From positions 1-24,999 of the forward strand of contig DASUEB010000072.1 in assembly GCA_036275295.1 (NCBI GenBank): a stretch of DNA of 24,999 bases, in the 5' to 3' direction. Of the stretch, positions 1 through 7,069 are shown piece after piece. The notes under the pieces were generated by a model. That model was not told the DNA's origin and made no database searches. It saw only the letters and a list, made by a program, of their open reading frames with translations. Each line of letters begins with the position of its first letter. The first letter of the stretch is position 1. The stretch comes from DASUEB01 sp036275295. GTDB taxonomy: Bacteria > Bacteroidota > Bacteroidia > Flavobacteriales_D > Luteibaculaceae. The position numbers and the translations under genes were made by a program.

Positions 1-4
1 CATC

Positions 5-1033
5 GTGATTTTGACCTTTATTGTTGCGATTTTACTCACCATAATCATGGTCAGTCGAATCCGGAAAACACTCAAGATCAGGAAGATCAATAAATACTTG
101 AAGGAGTTTGAAGATGTTTTAACTGAATTCATCTTTGAAGAGGATGTTTACGAAGTGGGCAGCGACCCATACACCGGACTGCTCAACCAACTTCGCGGCG
201 TACAGCGAAGCAGTTGGAAAAGGGAAGCTTTTGTTAAAGTCGTAATGCGTTTACACCGCGATTTCAAAGGATTGCCGGCTAAACGATTGGAATTGCTCTA
301 CAAAGACTTGTCTTTGGAGACTTTTGCGCAGCGGAAATTTCGCTATAGCTCGTGGTACGAGAAGGCCGCAGTACTAGCTGAATTGGGCCAAATGCAGATT
401 GAAAATAGCCTGCCCTTTGCGGTGGAATACATTGACCATTACAATAAAATTTTGCGCGAAGAAGCCCAATTTGCAGCGATCAAAATGGGTGGCGTTCAGA
501 ACATGCAGTTCCTGGTAAAAGTTCGCCGGCCTATTTCCCACTGGCAGCAAACCCGCATCATGCAGGAGTTGGATAATTTTCCACTCGATCAAATCCCCTC
601 CTTTTATTACCTCCTCGACGCCAGAAACCCAACGGTTAAGGTATTTGCCCTTAAACTGATAGCGAAATATCGGCAGTTGGACCAACCCGAATTGCTGGTT
701 GAACTTTTGAGCGACCCCAGAGAAAATATTCGACTAACCGCTTTACAGACCTTGGTTGAAATCGATTATTACGAAGGGGTGGATCGGATTACAGCCAAAA
801 CCAAAGAGCAACCCAAAGAGCATTGGCCGCAATTCTTGGCTGCAGTGGGTAAACTGGGGAGTCCAGATCACATTGAATGGTTGAGCGAGTTCTTGGTCTA
901 CAGCGATTACACGGTGGTAATGTCCGCCTTGCGTTCGATGATACAACTGGGATTTATCTTGTCGCCTTCCAGTAAACAACCTGAGTTTGTGAAAGAACTC
1001 TACAAACACGCCCGTTATGAGCTCATCCGTTAA
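5..1033 (+). CDS. Membrane-anchored HEAT-repeat protein (may be 5'-partial)
   Basis: The first ~18 residues are a strongly hydrophobic segment followed by a basic stretch (RIRKTLKIRK), which suggests one N-terminal membrane anchor with the rest in the cytoplasm. From about residue 115 the protein is made of helical pairs of HEAT type, for example around VKVFALKLIAKYRQLDQPELL and ENIRLTALQTLVEIDYYEG. Such folds usually act as protein-binding scaffolds; no catalytic motif is visible. The start used is a GTG at base 5, but the frame stays open to the window edge, so a few upstream residues may be missing. Its last 17 bases overlap the glycosyltransferase start, which implies translational coupling. 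It is therefore likely a partner or assembly factor for that enzyme; this role is inferred from position only. Confidence 0.75.
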   Translation: MILTFIVAILLTIIMVSRIRKTLKIRKINKYLKEFEDVLTEFIFEEDVYEVGSDPYTGLLNQLRGVQRSSWKREAFVKVVMRLHRDFKGLPAKRLELLYKDLSLETFAQRKFRYSSWYEKAAVLAELGQMQIENSLPFAVEYIDHYNKILREEAQFAAIKMGGVQNMQFLVKVRRPISHWQQTRIMQELDNFPLDQIPSFYYLLDARNPTVKVFALKLIAKYRQLDQPELLVELLSDPRENIRLTALQTLVEIDYYEGVDRITAKTKEQPKEHWPQFLAAVGKLGSPDHIEWLSEFLVYSDYTVVMSALRSMIQLGFILSPSSKQPEFVKELYKHARYELIR

Positions 1034-2471
1034 ATACGAACTGGGGCGTTATTTGGTGGCCTTCTACGAAACCTCGGTTTTCTACTACGCGGTGGCCATC
1101 ATGTCGGCATACGCCATACTATCCATTCTGAGTTTGGTAGCGGTGAAAAAATACATACACAAAAACGTTTTCACCGACTACGACTCGCTGCTCACTTCAA
1201 CCATCACACCTGGGGTAAGCATTTTGGCACCTGCCTACAACGAGGGAATTACCATTGTTGAGAATATTCGTTCGCTGCTATCTATTCACTACCCCAAACT
1301 GGAGCTTATTGTGATCAACGACGGTAGCAAAGACGATACACTTGCCAAGATTATCGAAGCGTTTTCGATGGTAAAGATTCCTTATGTGGTTAATTATCAG
1401 ATCGAAACAAAGGAGGTGTTGGCGGTGTACAAATCGACCAATAAGGCCTTCGATAACCTGGTGGTCGTTGATAAATTAAACGGCGGTAAGGCCGATGCGC
1501 TCAATGTGGGGCTTAACATCGCTTCCAATCCGTATGTAACTTGTATTGATGCCGATTGCATTCTGGAGCAAGATGCCTTGCTGAAACTCATGAAACCTTT
1601 TGAGGATCAGACCGACAAGCGGGTAATTGCGACAGGTGGGGTGGTTCGGATTGTAAACAGCTGCAACATTGAATCGGGTAAATTGCTAAAAGTGGTTGCC
1701 CCAAAAAGTTGGGTTGCTCGATACCAAGCCGTAGAATACATTCGTGCGTTTTTGCTGGGCCGAATGGCTTGGGCCTATCTCGACGGTTTGCTGATTATTT
1801 CAGGGGCCTTGGGGATCTTTGATCGCGAAATTACGATCGCCGCGGGTGGTTATAACCACAAGACGGTTGGCGAGGACATGGAGCTGGTAGTGCGCATGCG
1901 CAGGTATATGCACAAGCAAAAACAGAAATACCAGGTTGCTTTTGTGCCCGATCCCCTGTGTTGGACTGAAGTCCCTGAGAAGTGGGATGCGCTGCAAAAA
2001 CAGCGCAACCGTTGGACGCGAGGAACCATTGAGACCCTCCGTATGCACCGAGGCGTATTCTTCAATCCGCGATACGGCAAAATTGGGTTGATTAGTTATC
2101 CTTTTTGGTTCTTTTTTGAATGGATGGCCCCTTTAATAGAGTTTGTCGGCATCGTTTACACCGTTCTACTGGCCTTATTCGGTTTAATAAACTGGCAATT
2201 TTTCTTCTTAATGTGTGTTTTGGTGTACACATTCGCCGTGTTTTTCTCGGTTTTTGCCTTGCTTTTAGAGGAGATCACTTATCATGCGTACCATCGCAAG
2301 CGAGATATTTTGCGCCTGCTTTTGGCCGCCATGTTAGAGCCTTTCTTCTTCCATCCCTTTGTGGTTTACTCTGCTATTCGAGGGAATATTGATTACATTC
2401 GAGGGAAGAAGTCGTGGGATAAACTGGCGCGCAAAGGGTTTGCACCATCCCGACAACTGGCAAAAGCCTGA
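1017..2471 (+). CDS. Processive family-2 glycosyltransferase, polysaccharide synthase type
   Basis: This is a 484-residue inner-membrane glycosyltransferase of the GT-2 type (PgaC/cellulose-synthase-like), which builds a polysaccharide from a nucleotide sugar and usually moves it across the membrane. The order of motifs is canonical: an N-terminal membrane helix (about 20-44), the nucleotide-binding start APAYNEG and VINDGSKDD, GGKADALN, a DxD at D178/D180, the acceptor-site GED at E286/D287, and QRNRW at 329-333, the QxxRW signature of processive enzymes. At least three hydrophobic segments follow after about residue 360. The sugar and linkage cannot be read from the sequence. It overlaps the HEAT gene by 17 bases and is followed after 18 bases by the hybrid kinase, so the synthase is probably under two-component control. 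Confidence 0.9.
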   Translation: MSSSVKYELGRYLVAFYETSVFYYAVAIMSAYAILSILSLVAVKKYIHKNVFTDYDSLLTSTITPGVSILAPAYNEGITIVENIRSLLSIHYPKLELIVINDGSKDDTLAKIIEAFSMVKIPYVVNYQIETKEVLAVYKSTNKAFDNLVVVDKLNGGKADALNVGLNIASNPYVTCIDADCILEQDALLKLMKPFEDQTDKRVIATGGVVRIVNSCNIESGKLLKVVAPKSWVARYQAVEYIRAFLLGRMAWAYLDGLLIISGALGIFDREITIAAGGYNHKTVGEDMELVVRMRRYMHKQKQKYQVAFVPDPLCWTEVPEKWDALQKQRNRWTRGTIETLRMHRGVFFNPRYGKIGLISYPFWFFFEWMAPLIEFVGIVYTVLLALFGLINWQFFFLMCVLVYTFAVFFSVFALLLEEITYHAYHRKRDILRLLLAAMLEPFFFHPFVVYSAIRGNIDYIRGKKSWDKLARKGFAPSRQLAKA

Positions 2472-2489
2472 TCATCAACACTACCGCGT

Positions 2490-4799
2490 TTGGGAACCTT
2501 TTCACATAACATCCATTTGATCGACTCCATCGGGGAGTATGCAATCATTGAATTGGATTCGGAAGGGCGAATGGTGTATTACAATTTGGGTGCTCAGCGC
2601 ATGTTGGGCCTTGACAACGGTCATGTGGGGCTTGTATGGAGCGATATTTGTCCGGCGAGCGAGGGAGATCCCTACGAAAATGAGCGAACGCAACTGGATC
2701 GCGCTGAGGAGACTGGCCATAGCGAACACTTTGGCATCCGACTTACCCCCAAACTGGAGCGCATTTGGACTCAATCGACCTACAGCTCGTTTCGAGATAC
2801 GGACGGAAAAGTTGGGTTTGGTGTGGTTTTGCGCGACCTCACCGCACGTAAATTGGCGGAAAGTAAGTATCGCAGTTTGGTTGAAAACGCACCAGACGCC
2901 TTATTTTTAATTGACAACCACGGGATTGTCGGACTGGCCAACGTTAAATGCAATGTCTTGTTCGGGTACGAATACCCTTCCCTATTGGGTTGCCAAGTGA
3001 CCGATTTATTTCGCGAACCCAGCTGGGCCGACCGCGAGATGGCCTACTGGAGAAGTCATTTCTCACAGTCTAATGAGGTTCTTACCCGTCAAATGGAGTT
3101 CGTGACCAAGGCTGGACACATATTTAACGGCGAAATCACATTGAAAAAGGTGGTGTCGGCAAATGAAGAATTCATTTCGTGTGCTTTGCGCGACATTACC
3201 CATCGGCTCAAACTCAATCAAGACCTCCGAGAGGCCAACAACAACGTTAAAACACTGTATAAGTGGCTGCAGGGCATCATCGATAGCAGCAGCAGTTATA
3301 TCGCCGGGATTGATACCCAAAGGCGATTTGTAGCCTTCAATAAAACCTATGCCGAACTGATTGAGTCGGTCGCACCTAACGTATTGCGCATAGGATCTTC
3401 CTTGTCTGCGTTATCTCCCGCTCTTACGGGCGACCGGTCGGTTTTTATCGATCACTGGGAACGAGCCCTCTCTGGAGAGCAATTTGACTTGGTTGAAAAA
3501 TGTAAATTTCACGACGACTGGCAGTATTTGCGTTTTAGCTTCAGTCCGGTTTTCAATGAGAGAGGTTCCATCATCGGCGCGGCGCACTTGGTATCAGACA
3601 TTACTGGCGACCGTGAAAGAGAGCTACTCCTGGAAAAATCTCTGGCAGAGGCCAAGGAATCTGCGCGGGTAAAACAAGAGTTCCTCACCAACATGAGTCA
3701 TGAGCTCCGAACACCCATGAATGCGATCGTAGGTTTTACTCACCTATTGATCGATTCCAGCGGACTCAACACTGAACAATCTGAATACCTGCAAAGCATA
3801 AAAGGGGCTGCCAGCGATTTGCTCAGCATCATAAACGACGTCTTGGGTTTTTCGGAATTGTCTTCTGGACAAACGGCCATCAATAGGGTTACCTTCGACG
3901 TCGAATCCTTGGTTCAAGGGGTATCGGCTCAATTTGAGGAAGAATGGCGAGCCAAAGGATTGTTGTTTACCGTTTCGCACCCCAAGGAGGACCTGGGTAT
4001 GGTTTGGGGCGATTTAGAAAAGATTCGGGTCATCATACAGCATTTGGTGTCGAATGCCATTAAATTCACTCCTCAGGGACAGGTAAGCTTATCCTGGCAG
4101 GTGACCACAGTTGCCGATGAGTCGGCCTCCTTGTTATTTATAGTTAAAGATACCGGTATTGGTATAGCACAGGATCAGCACAACGCCATTTTTGACCCCT
4201 TCCATCAAACGATAGGCCATTCAACCCGACCTTATGGGGGCACTGGTCTAGGGCTGGCGTTGGCCAAGCAATACGCCGAGGCTATGGGGGGTAATATCTT
4301 GCTGCGCTCTGAAACCGGACAGGGAAGCGAGTTTACGTTCCAAATCAGTTTGGAGCGGGTCAAACCTGCCGCTGCAGGGTCGCGCGATGTATTGCACACC
4401 AATCTTGGATTAACTGTATTATTGGTAGAAGACAATCGAACCAATCAGGTCCTAGCCAAAAAAGTGCTCTCGCTCTGCGGTTGTAACGTAGAATTGGCTG
4501 AAAACGGTCAACAAGCGGTTGACTTGGCGCGTCAGAACCTCTACGATGTGATTTTAATGGATATACAGATGCCGATCTTAGATGGCGTGGAGGCCACCAA
4601 ACAAATCAGGCAATTTCCGGGAGTTTTGGGCCAAGTGCCCATTATTGCTTTGACAGCCCACGCGCTGCAGGAAGAGCAGCTCCGTTACATTGAGGCTGGT
4701 ATGAATGCCTGTGTTACCAAACCCTTTCAAAAAGAAGAACTTATGATAACGATCACCGCTCTGGCCAACCCCTCTCTCGCGGTGAATAAAATACAGTGA
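2490..4799 (+). CDS. Soluble hybrid histidine kinase, PAS-PAS-PAS-HisKA-HATPase-REC
   Basis: This 769-residue sensor kinase has no membrane segment, so it should sense a cytoplasmic signal. There are three PAS domains (about 8-117, 123-237 and 257-370), the middle one beginning YRSLVENAPDALFLID. HisKA has the H-box NMSHELRTPMN with phospho-acceptor H404. The HATPase domain has the N-box HLVSNAIKFT, G1 DTGIGI and G2 GGTGLGLALA. A C-terminal receiver has acidic pair E647/D648, phospho-acceptor D691 (ILMDIQMP) and K744 (TKPF). All catalytic residues are present. The start is taken as TTG at 2490: no ATG or GTG lies between the previous stop and the first PAS, and the next ATG would cut into it. 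The receiver at the end plus the separate HPt gene one base downstream indicate a His-Asp-His phosphorelay. Confidence 0.92.
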   Translation: MGTFSHNIHLIDSIGEYAIIELDSEGRMVYYNLGAQRMLGLDNGHVGLVWSDICPASEGDPYENERTQLDRAEETGHSEHFGIRLTPKLERIWTQSTYSSFRDTDGKVGFGVVLRDLTARKLAESKYRSLVENAPDALFLIDNHGIVGLANVKCNVLFGYEYPSLLGCQVTDLFREPSWADREMAYWRSHFSQSNEVLTRQMEFVTKAGHIFNGEITLKKVVSANEEFISCALRDITHRLKLNQDLREANNNVKTLYKWLQGIIDSSSSYIAGIDTQRRFVAFNKTYAELIESVAPNVLRIGSSLSALSPALTGDRSVFIDHWERALSGEQFDLVEKCKFHDDWQYLRFSFSPVFNERGSIIGAAHLVSDITGDRERELLLEKSLAEAKESARVKQEFLTNMSHELRTPMNAIVGFTHLLIDSSGLNTEQSEYLQSIKGAASDLLSIINDVLGFSELSSGQTAINRVTFDVESLVQGVSAQFEEEWRAKGLLFTVSHPKEDLGMVWGDLEKIRVIIQHLVSNAIKFTPQGQVSLSWQVTTVADESASLLFIVKDTGIGIAQDQHNAIFDPFHQTIGHSTRPYGGTGLGLALAKQYAEAMGGNILLRSETGQGSEFTFQISLERVKPAAAGSRDVLHTNLGLTVLLVEDNRTNQVLAKKVLSLCGCNVELAENGQQAVDLARQNLYDVILMDIQMPILDGVEATKQIRQFPGVLGQVPIIALTAHALQEEQLRYIEAGMNACVTKPFQKEELMITITALANPSLAVNKIQ

Positions 4800-4800
4800 T

Positions 4801-5148
4801 ATGACAATTGATTTAAGCTATTTAAAAAGTCTGGTAGGTGATGAACCAGAGGTCATAGAGGAAATGCTTCAAATTTTCTGTGAAGATGTGCCAAACTATT
4901 TAGACACCATGCGTCAAGCCCTTTCGAGCTCTGATTGGGAAACCATTGCCAAAACGGCGCATACCTTGAAAAGCTCACTCGGATTTACAGGTCGAATGGA
5001 TATGGTAGAGCTGGCCGAAAAATTACAACATCAAAAAACCGCCCCCGATACAGAATCAGTGGTTCATGAACTACACGCATTTATTAGCAAAACCGAGGAA
5101 ATCATCGCTGAGTTTCGACGCCGGCTTTCCGTCAAAGACTTTCATTAA
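4801..5148 (+). CDS. Stand-alone HPt (histidine phosphotransfer) protein
   Basis: This 115-residue protein is an Hpt-domain helical bundle. The motif AKTAHTLKSSLGFTG contains the phospho-accepting H54 in the usual HxLKSS context. There is no other domain and no membrane segment. It starts one base after the stop of the hybrid kinase, so the two are surely co-transcribed and probably translationally coupled. Its expected job is to take phosphate from the kinase receiver (D691) and pass it to a second response regulator. No output regulator is encoded nearby in this window, so the final target is unknown; the glycosyltransferase upstream is the obvious process to be regulated. Confidence 0.9.
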   Translation: MTIDLSYLKSLVGDEPEVIEEMLQIFCEDVPNYLDTMRQALSSSDWETIAKTAHTLKSSLGFTGRMDMVELAEKLQHQKTAPDTESVVHELHAFISKTEEIIAEFRRRLSVKDFH

Positions 5149-5312
5149 AACGCTTTTGCGGTGCCCATGGTATTCGGTTAGTTTGAGATAAAAGCGATGC
5201 GGTATAATTGAGGTGTTACGCGGTTACAAGTCCCGCTTGGCCGTTCATTTTGATTGAGCTAAATCTCGCACCACTTTGGGTGGGTTATTTGCTTTGAAAC
5301 CAATAAAACAAA

Positions 5313-5340
5313 AGCGGCTCCCGATTACTCTGGAGCCGCT
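5313..5340. terminator. Bidirectional intrinsic terminator
   Basis: A perfect 9-bp stem (AGCGGCTCC / GGAGCCGCT) with a 10-base loop is followed on the plus strand by AGTTTTTAT. On the minus strand it is followed by TTTGTTTTATT. It lies between the plus-strand HPt gene and the minus-strand globin gene and can end both transcripts. The 160 bases between the HPt stop and the hairpin show no gene. Confidence 0.85.
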
Positions 5341-5362
5341 AGTTTTTATACGTTGGGAGAAA

Positions 5363-5851
5363 TTATTTACCCACGATATCAGAGCGCATTGGCCCTAGGA
5401 TCGCTAGCAAATCGTTTTGCTCCTTAGCTGGTACTTCAAATTGATTCAAAGCAGCTACTAGATCCTCTACAAGAGCGTTGAATTCAGCATCAGTAATGTT
5501 CATACCGGTGTGAGCTTCTAACATGGTTTTTCCTTTGTAGATACATGGACCACCTGAACCTTGGCAAATTTGGTCAATCAGGTTGTTGGTGAACAAAGTG
5601 GCGCGTGACTCGCTAGACACAGTGGCAGCGAAATCTCCATTGATACGGTTATCGTTTACCACGTTCGTGATGAACTGGTTGGTAACTAATGTAATGGCGT
5701 CGATTCCACCCAAGCGAGCGTAAAGAGAGTTTGGGTCTACTTGACGGAACTCGGTAACTGTTTTCTCTACTACTTCTTCTTTTGCACAAGAGTAGTTAAC
5801 AGCGCTAAAACCTGCAAGCGCCGCCAAAACTAAGATAGTTGATTTTCTCAT
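5363..5851 (-). CDS. Exported (putative lipoprotein) group 1 truncated haemoglobin
   Basis: The mature part (about 41-160) follows the group 1 truncated globin pattern: SLYARLGG at the start, then VTNQFITNVVNDNRI (B helix), and KGKTMLEAHTGMNIT with proximal haem ligand H114. Length fits a ~120-residue 2-on-2 globin plus a leader. The leader (MRKSTILVLAALAGFSAVNYSC) is a signal peptide. C22 could be lipidated, although the residues before it (NYS) are a poor classic lipobox. An extracytoplasmic globin is uncommon; binding of O2, NO or sulfide is possible. By my alignment the usual B10 tyrosine is replaced (I61 after F60), which would alter ligand chemistry; this is uncertain. It lies 19 bases after the upstream anchored protein gene and ends at the terminator 5313-5340. 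Confidence 0.82.
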   Translation of the reverse strand: MRKSTILVLAALAGFSAVNYSCAKEEVVEKTVTEFRQVDPNSLYARLGGIDAITLVTNQFITNVVNDNRINGDFAATVSSESRATLFTNNLIDQICQGSGGPCIYKGKTMLEAHTGMNITDAEFNALVEDLVAALNQFEVPAKEQNDLLAILGPMRSDIVGK

Positions 5852-5870
5852 GTTTATGTTGGTTTAAAAT

Positions 5871-6293
5871 TTACGAATTGCGAAGGTTGAGCTTGTTTAA
5901 AATAAGCTCGGCATAAGACAAAGGACCAACCGCCGGGCATTTGGGGCCACTTCCGGCGGTGTTTGCACTGAGGTCGTGGCGTGTAAAACGCACTCCAAGC
6001 TCATCATTGACCAACTTCTCAACGTAGTCGGCACTGATGTCTTCTGGATGGCTCATCACCGTGACCCAGCCTGTTTTGGGGTTAACAGCAATGGTGGCGA
6101 TTGATGAAATGCCTCTTAACTTTTCAATGGCCCGCTCAGCAACGAGCGGATCTATTTTGTCTTTAGTCGAAAATCGAAGCAGTTCAACCGACTTAAGAGA
6201 AGCCGATGGATTCACCTGACGTACATTGGCATATATAAAGAGCGCAATAAAGGCCGCTCCCACAAAACCAAGTACCCAATAGATTGCTTTCAT
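5871..6293 (-). CDS. Small membrane-anchored protein, possibly HMA/ferredoxin-like fold
   Basis: This 140-residue protein has one N-terminal membrane helix (about 5-22), then a domain of about 80 residues. Its order (AERAIEKLRGISSIATIAVN, GWVTVMSHP, SADYVEKLVNDELG) resembles the beta-alpha-beta pattern of heavy-metal-associated domains. The metal-binding CxxC is absent, and the only cysteine is C119 in a KCP motif near the C-terminus. I do not recognise the family with certainty. It is the first gene of a two-gene unit with the exported globin 19 bases downstream, so a role with haem, a metal or redox in the periplasm is plausible but only inferred from position. Confidence 0.6.
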   Translation of the reverse strand: MKAIYWVLGFVGAAFIALFIYANVRQVNPSASLKSVELLRFSTKDKIDPLVAERAIEKLRGISSIATIAVNPKTGWVTVMSHPEDISADYVEKLVNDELGVRFTRHDLSANTAGSGPKCPAVGPLSYAELILNKLNLRNS

Positions 6294-6297
6294 GTTT

Positions 6298-6316
6298 TGA
6301 CAATTTTATGACAATT
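6298..6316. repeat. Short direct repeat in front of the globin unit
   Basis: The octamer TGACAATT occurs at 6298-6305 and again at 6309-6316, an 11-base period (one helical turn). It lies directly upstream of the minus-strand start at 6293. The position would fit a regulator binding site, but the sequence is AT-rich and short, so chance is possible. Confidence 0.3.
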
Positions 6317-6751
6317 ACGACAGCTTGGCTCATTTGGATTTTTACAGAGTCATTTTGTTAGCTGCTCAGAGCGCACCGCTGGTAATTATTCTCCAAAAAA
6401 TGCAGACCAATGGTTCTGTTGCCGAAAGTGCAACACCCGCTATTAGATCCCGAAATCCACTAATCATGCGACGAAAACCCTTTATAACGGTGAAGAAAGT
6501 AGGCATCTACCATTTTGATGCCCTACCCATGGAGTGTTTTAAGATCTACTTCAATCACGTCAAAACCAAACGGCCTATTCTGGAGTTGTTGTGTCTAAAT
6601 TGATTTGGGCAAGCACGCTTCAACAGGCGCTTTCTTGAGTTGCCATCATACTGCAACTGCATTATTCAAGCTTCAAACAGAGGTTCATCCACTTTTCACA
6701 CATCACCTGCTTCGGTGGTCAAATGGTGAGTTGGATATGCTGAGAATAAAA
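6317..6751. other. Gene-poor stretch, no supported feature
   Basis: No convincing gene is visible here on either strand. Two plus-strand frames, 6325-6603 (TTG start) and 6605-6793, are open by chance: their translations show no recognisable domain and no good start. The second runs into the terminator and tRNA. The interval separates the minus-strand tRNA terminator from the minus-strand globin unit and presumably carries that unit's promoter. I could not find a clear TAnnTTTG element. Confidence 0.5.
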
Positions 6752-6777
6752 AGGGGCTGTCGTTGTGAGCAGCCCCT
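6752..6777 (-). terminator. Intrinsic terminator of the tRNA-Arg transcript
   Basis: An 8-bp GC-rich stem (AGGGGCTG / CAGCCCCT) with a 10-base loop is followed on the minus strand by TTTTTATTCT. It begins 17 bases downstream of the tRNA 3' end, as expected for a single-tRNA transcription unit. The plus-strand side has no comparable T-run. Confidence 0.8.
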
Positions 6778-6793
6778 CCTTGTTGATTATTAG

Positions 6794-6865
6794 TAGCCCC
6801 GACGGGAATCGAACCCATATCAAAAGTTTAGGAAACTTCTATTCTATCCATTGAACTACGGGGCC
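6794..6865 (-). tRNA. tRNA-Arg (anticodon CCT)
   Basis: The minus strand folds into a complete cloverleaf of 72 bases. The acceptor is GGCCCCG/CGGGGCT, the D-stem GTTC/GAAT with loop AATGGATA, and the anticodon stem GAAGT/ACTTT with loop TTCCTAA giving CCT. The T-arm is ATGGG-TTCGATT-CCCGT and the discriminator is A. It reads AGG arginine codons. CCA is not encoded: the next bases are CTA. The first acceptor pair is G-U rather than a Watson-Crick pair. It has its own -7 element upstream and a strong terminator downstream, so it is a monocistronic tRNA gene. Confidence 0.95.
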
Positions 6866-6871
6866 GAGGTG

Positions 6872-6879
6872 CAAAAGTA
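6872..6879 (-). promoter_or_regulatory. Bacteroidota -7 element (TAnnTTTG) for tRNA-Arg
   Basis: On the minus strand TACTTTTG is an exact match to the Bacteroidota -7 consensus TAnnTTTG. It ends 6 bases before the tRNA 5' end, the distance expected for transcription starting at or just before the mature end. A good -33 TTTG at 19-20 bases is not present (only a TTG 14 bases upstream). Confidence 0.55.
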
Positions 6880-6976
6880 AACAAAGCGAATTACAACTAG
6901 GTTACATCCTTTCGGCCATACTGAATGATTGCCACCAAAATGTAATCAGCCATTACCCTGTCGTTCGATCAAAACC

Positions 6977-6992
6977 AACACCATATGGTGTT
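6977..6992. repeat. 16-bp perfect palindrome downstream of pyk
   Basis: AACACCATATGGTGTT is perfectly self-complementary. It lies about 80 bases past the pyk stop. On the minus strand it is followed by GGTTTTGAT, so it could form a weak 6-bp hairpin ending the pyk transcript. It is GC-poor for a terminator, and an operator or dimer-binding site is the alternative. The rest of 6880-7069 shows nothing else. Confidence 0.4.
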
Positions 6993-7069
6993 TGTACACA
7001 CGCCTAACCGATTCGTTGAATGGCTATGTCCTTCCTCAGCGAATTGATTTGGGCACTGCGCCTCTCTCC

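Noticed and set aside
6325..6793. Two consecutive plus-strand open frames (6325-6603 and 6605-6793), including a 45-codon ATG frame at 6466
   Set aside because: TTG-type or internal starts, no recognisable domain, and the second frame runs through the terminator hairpin up to the tRNA edge; best explained as chance open frames.
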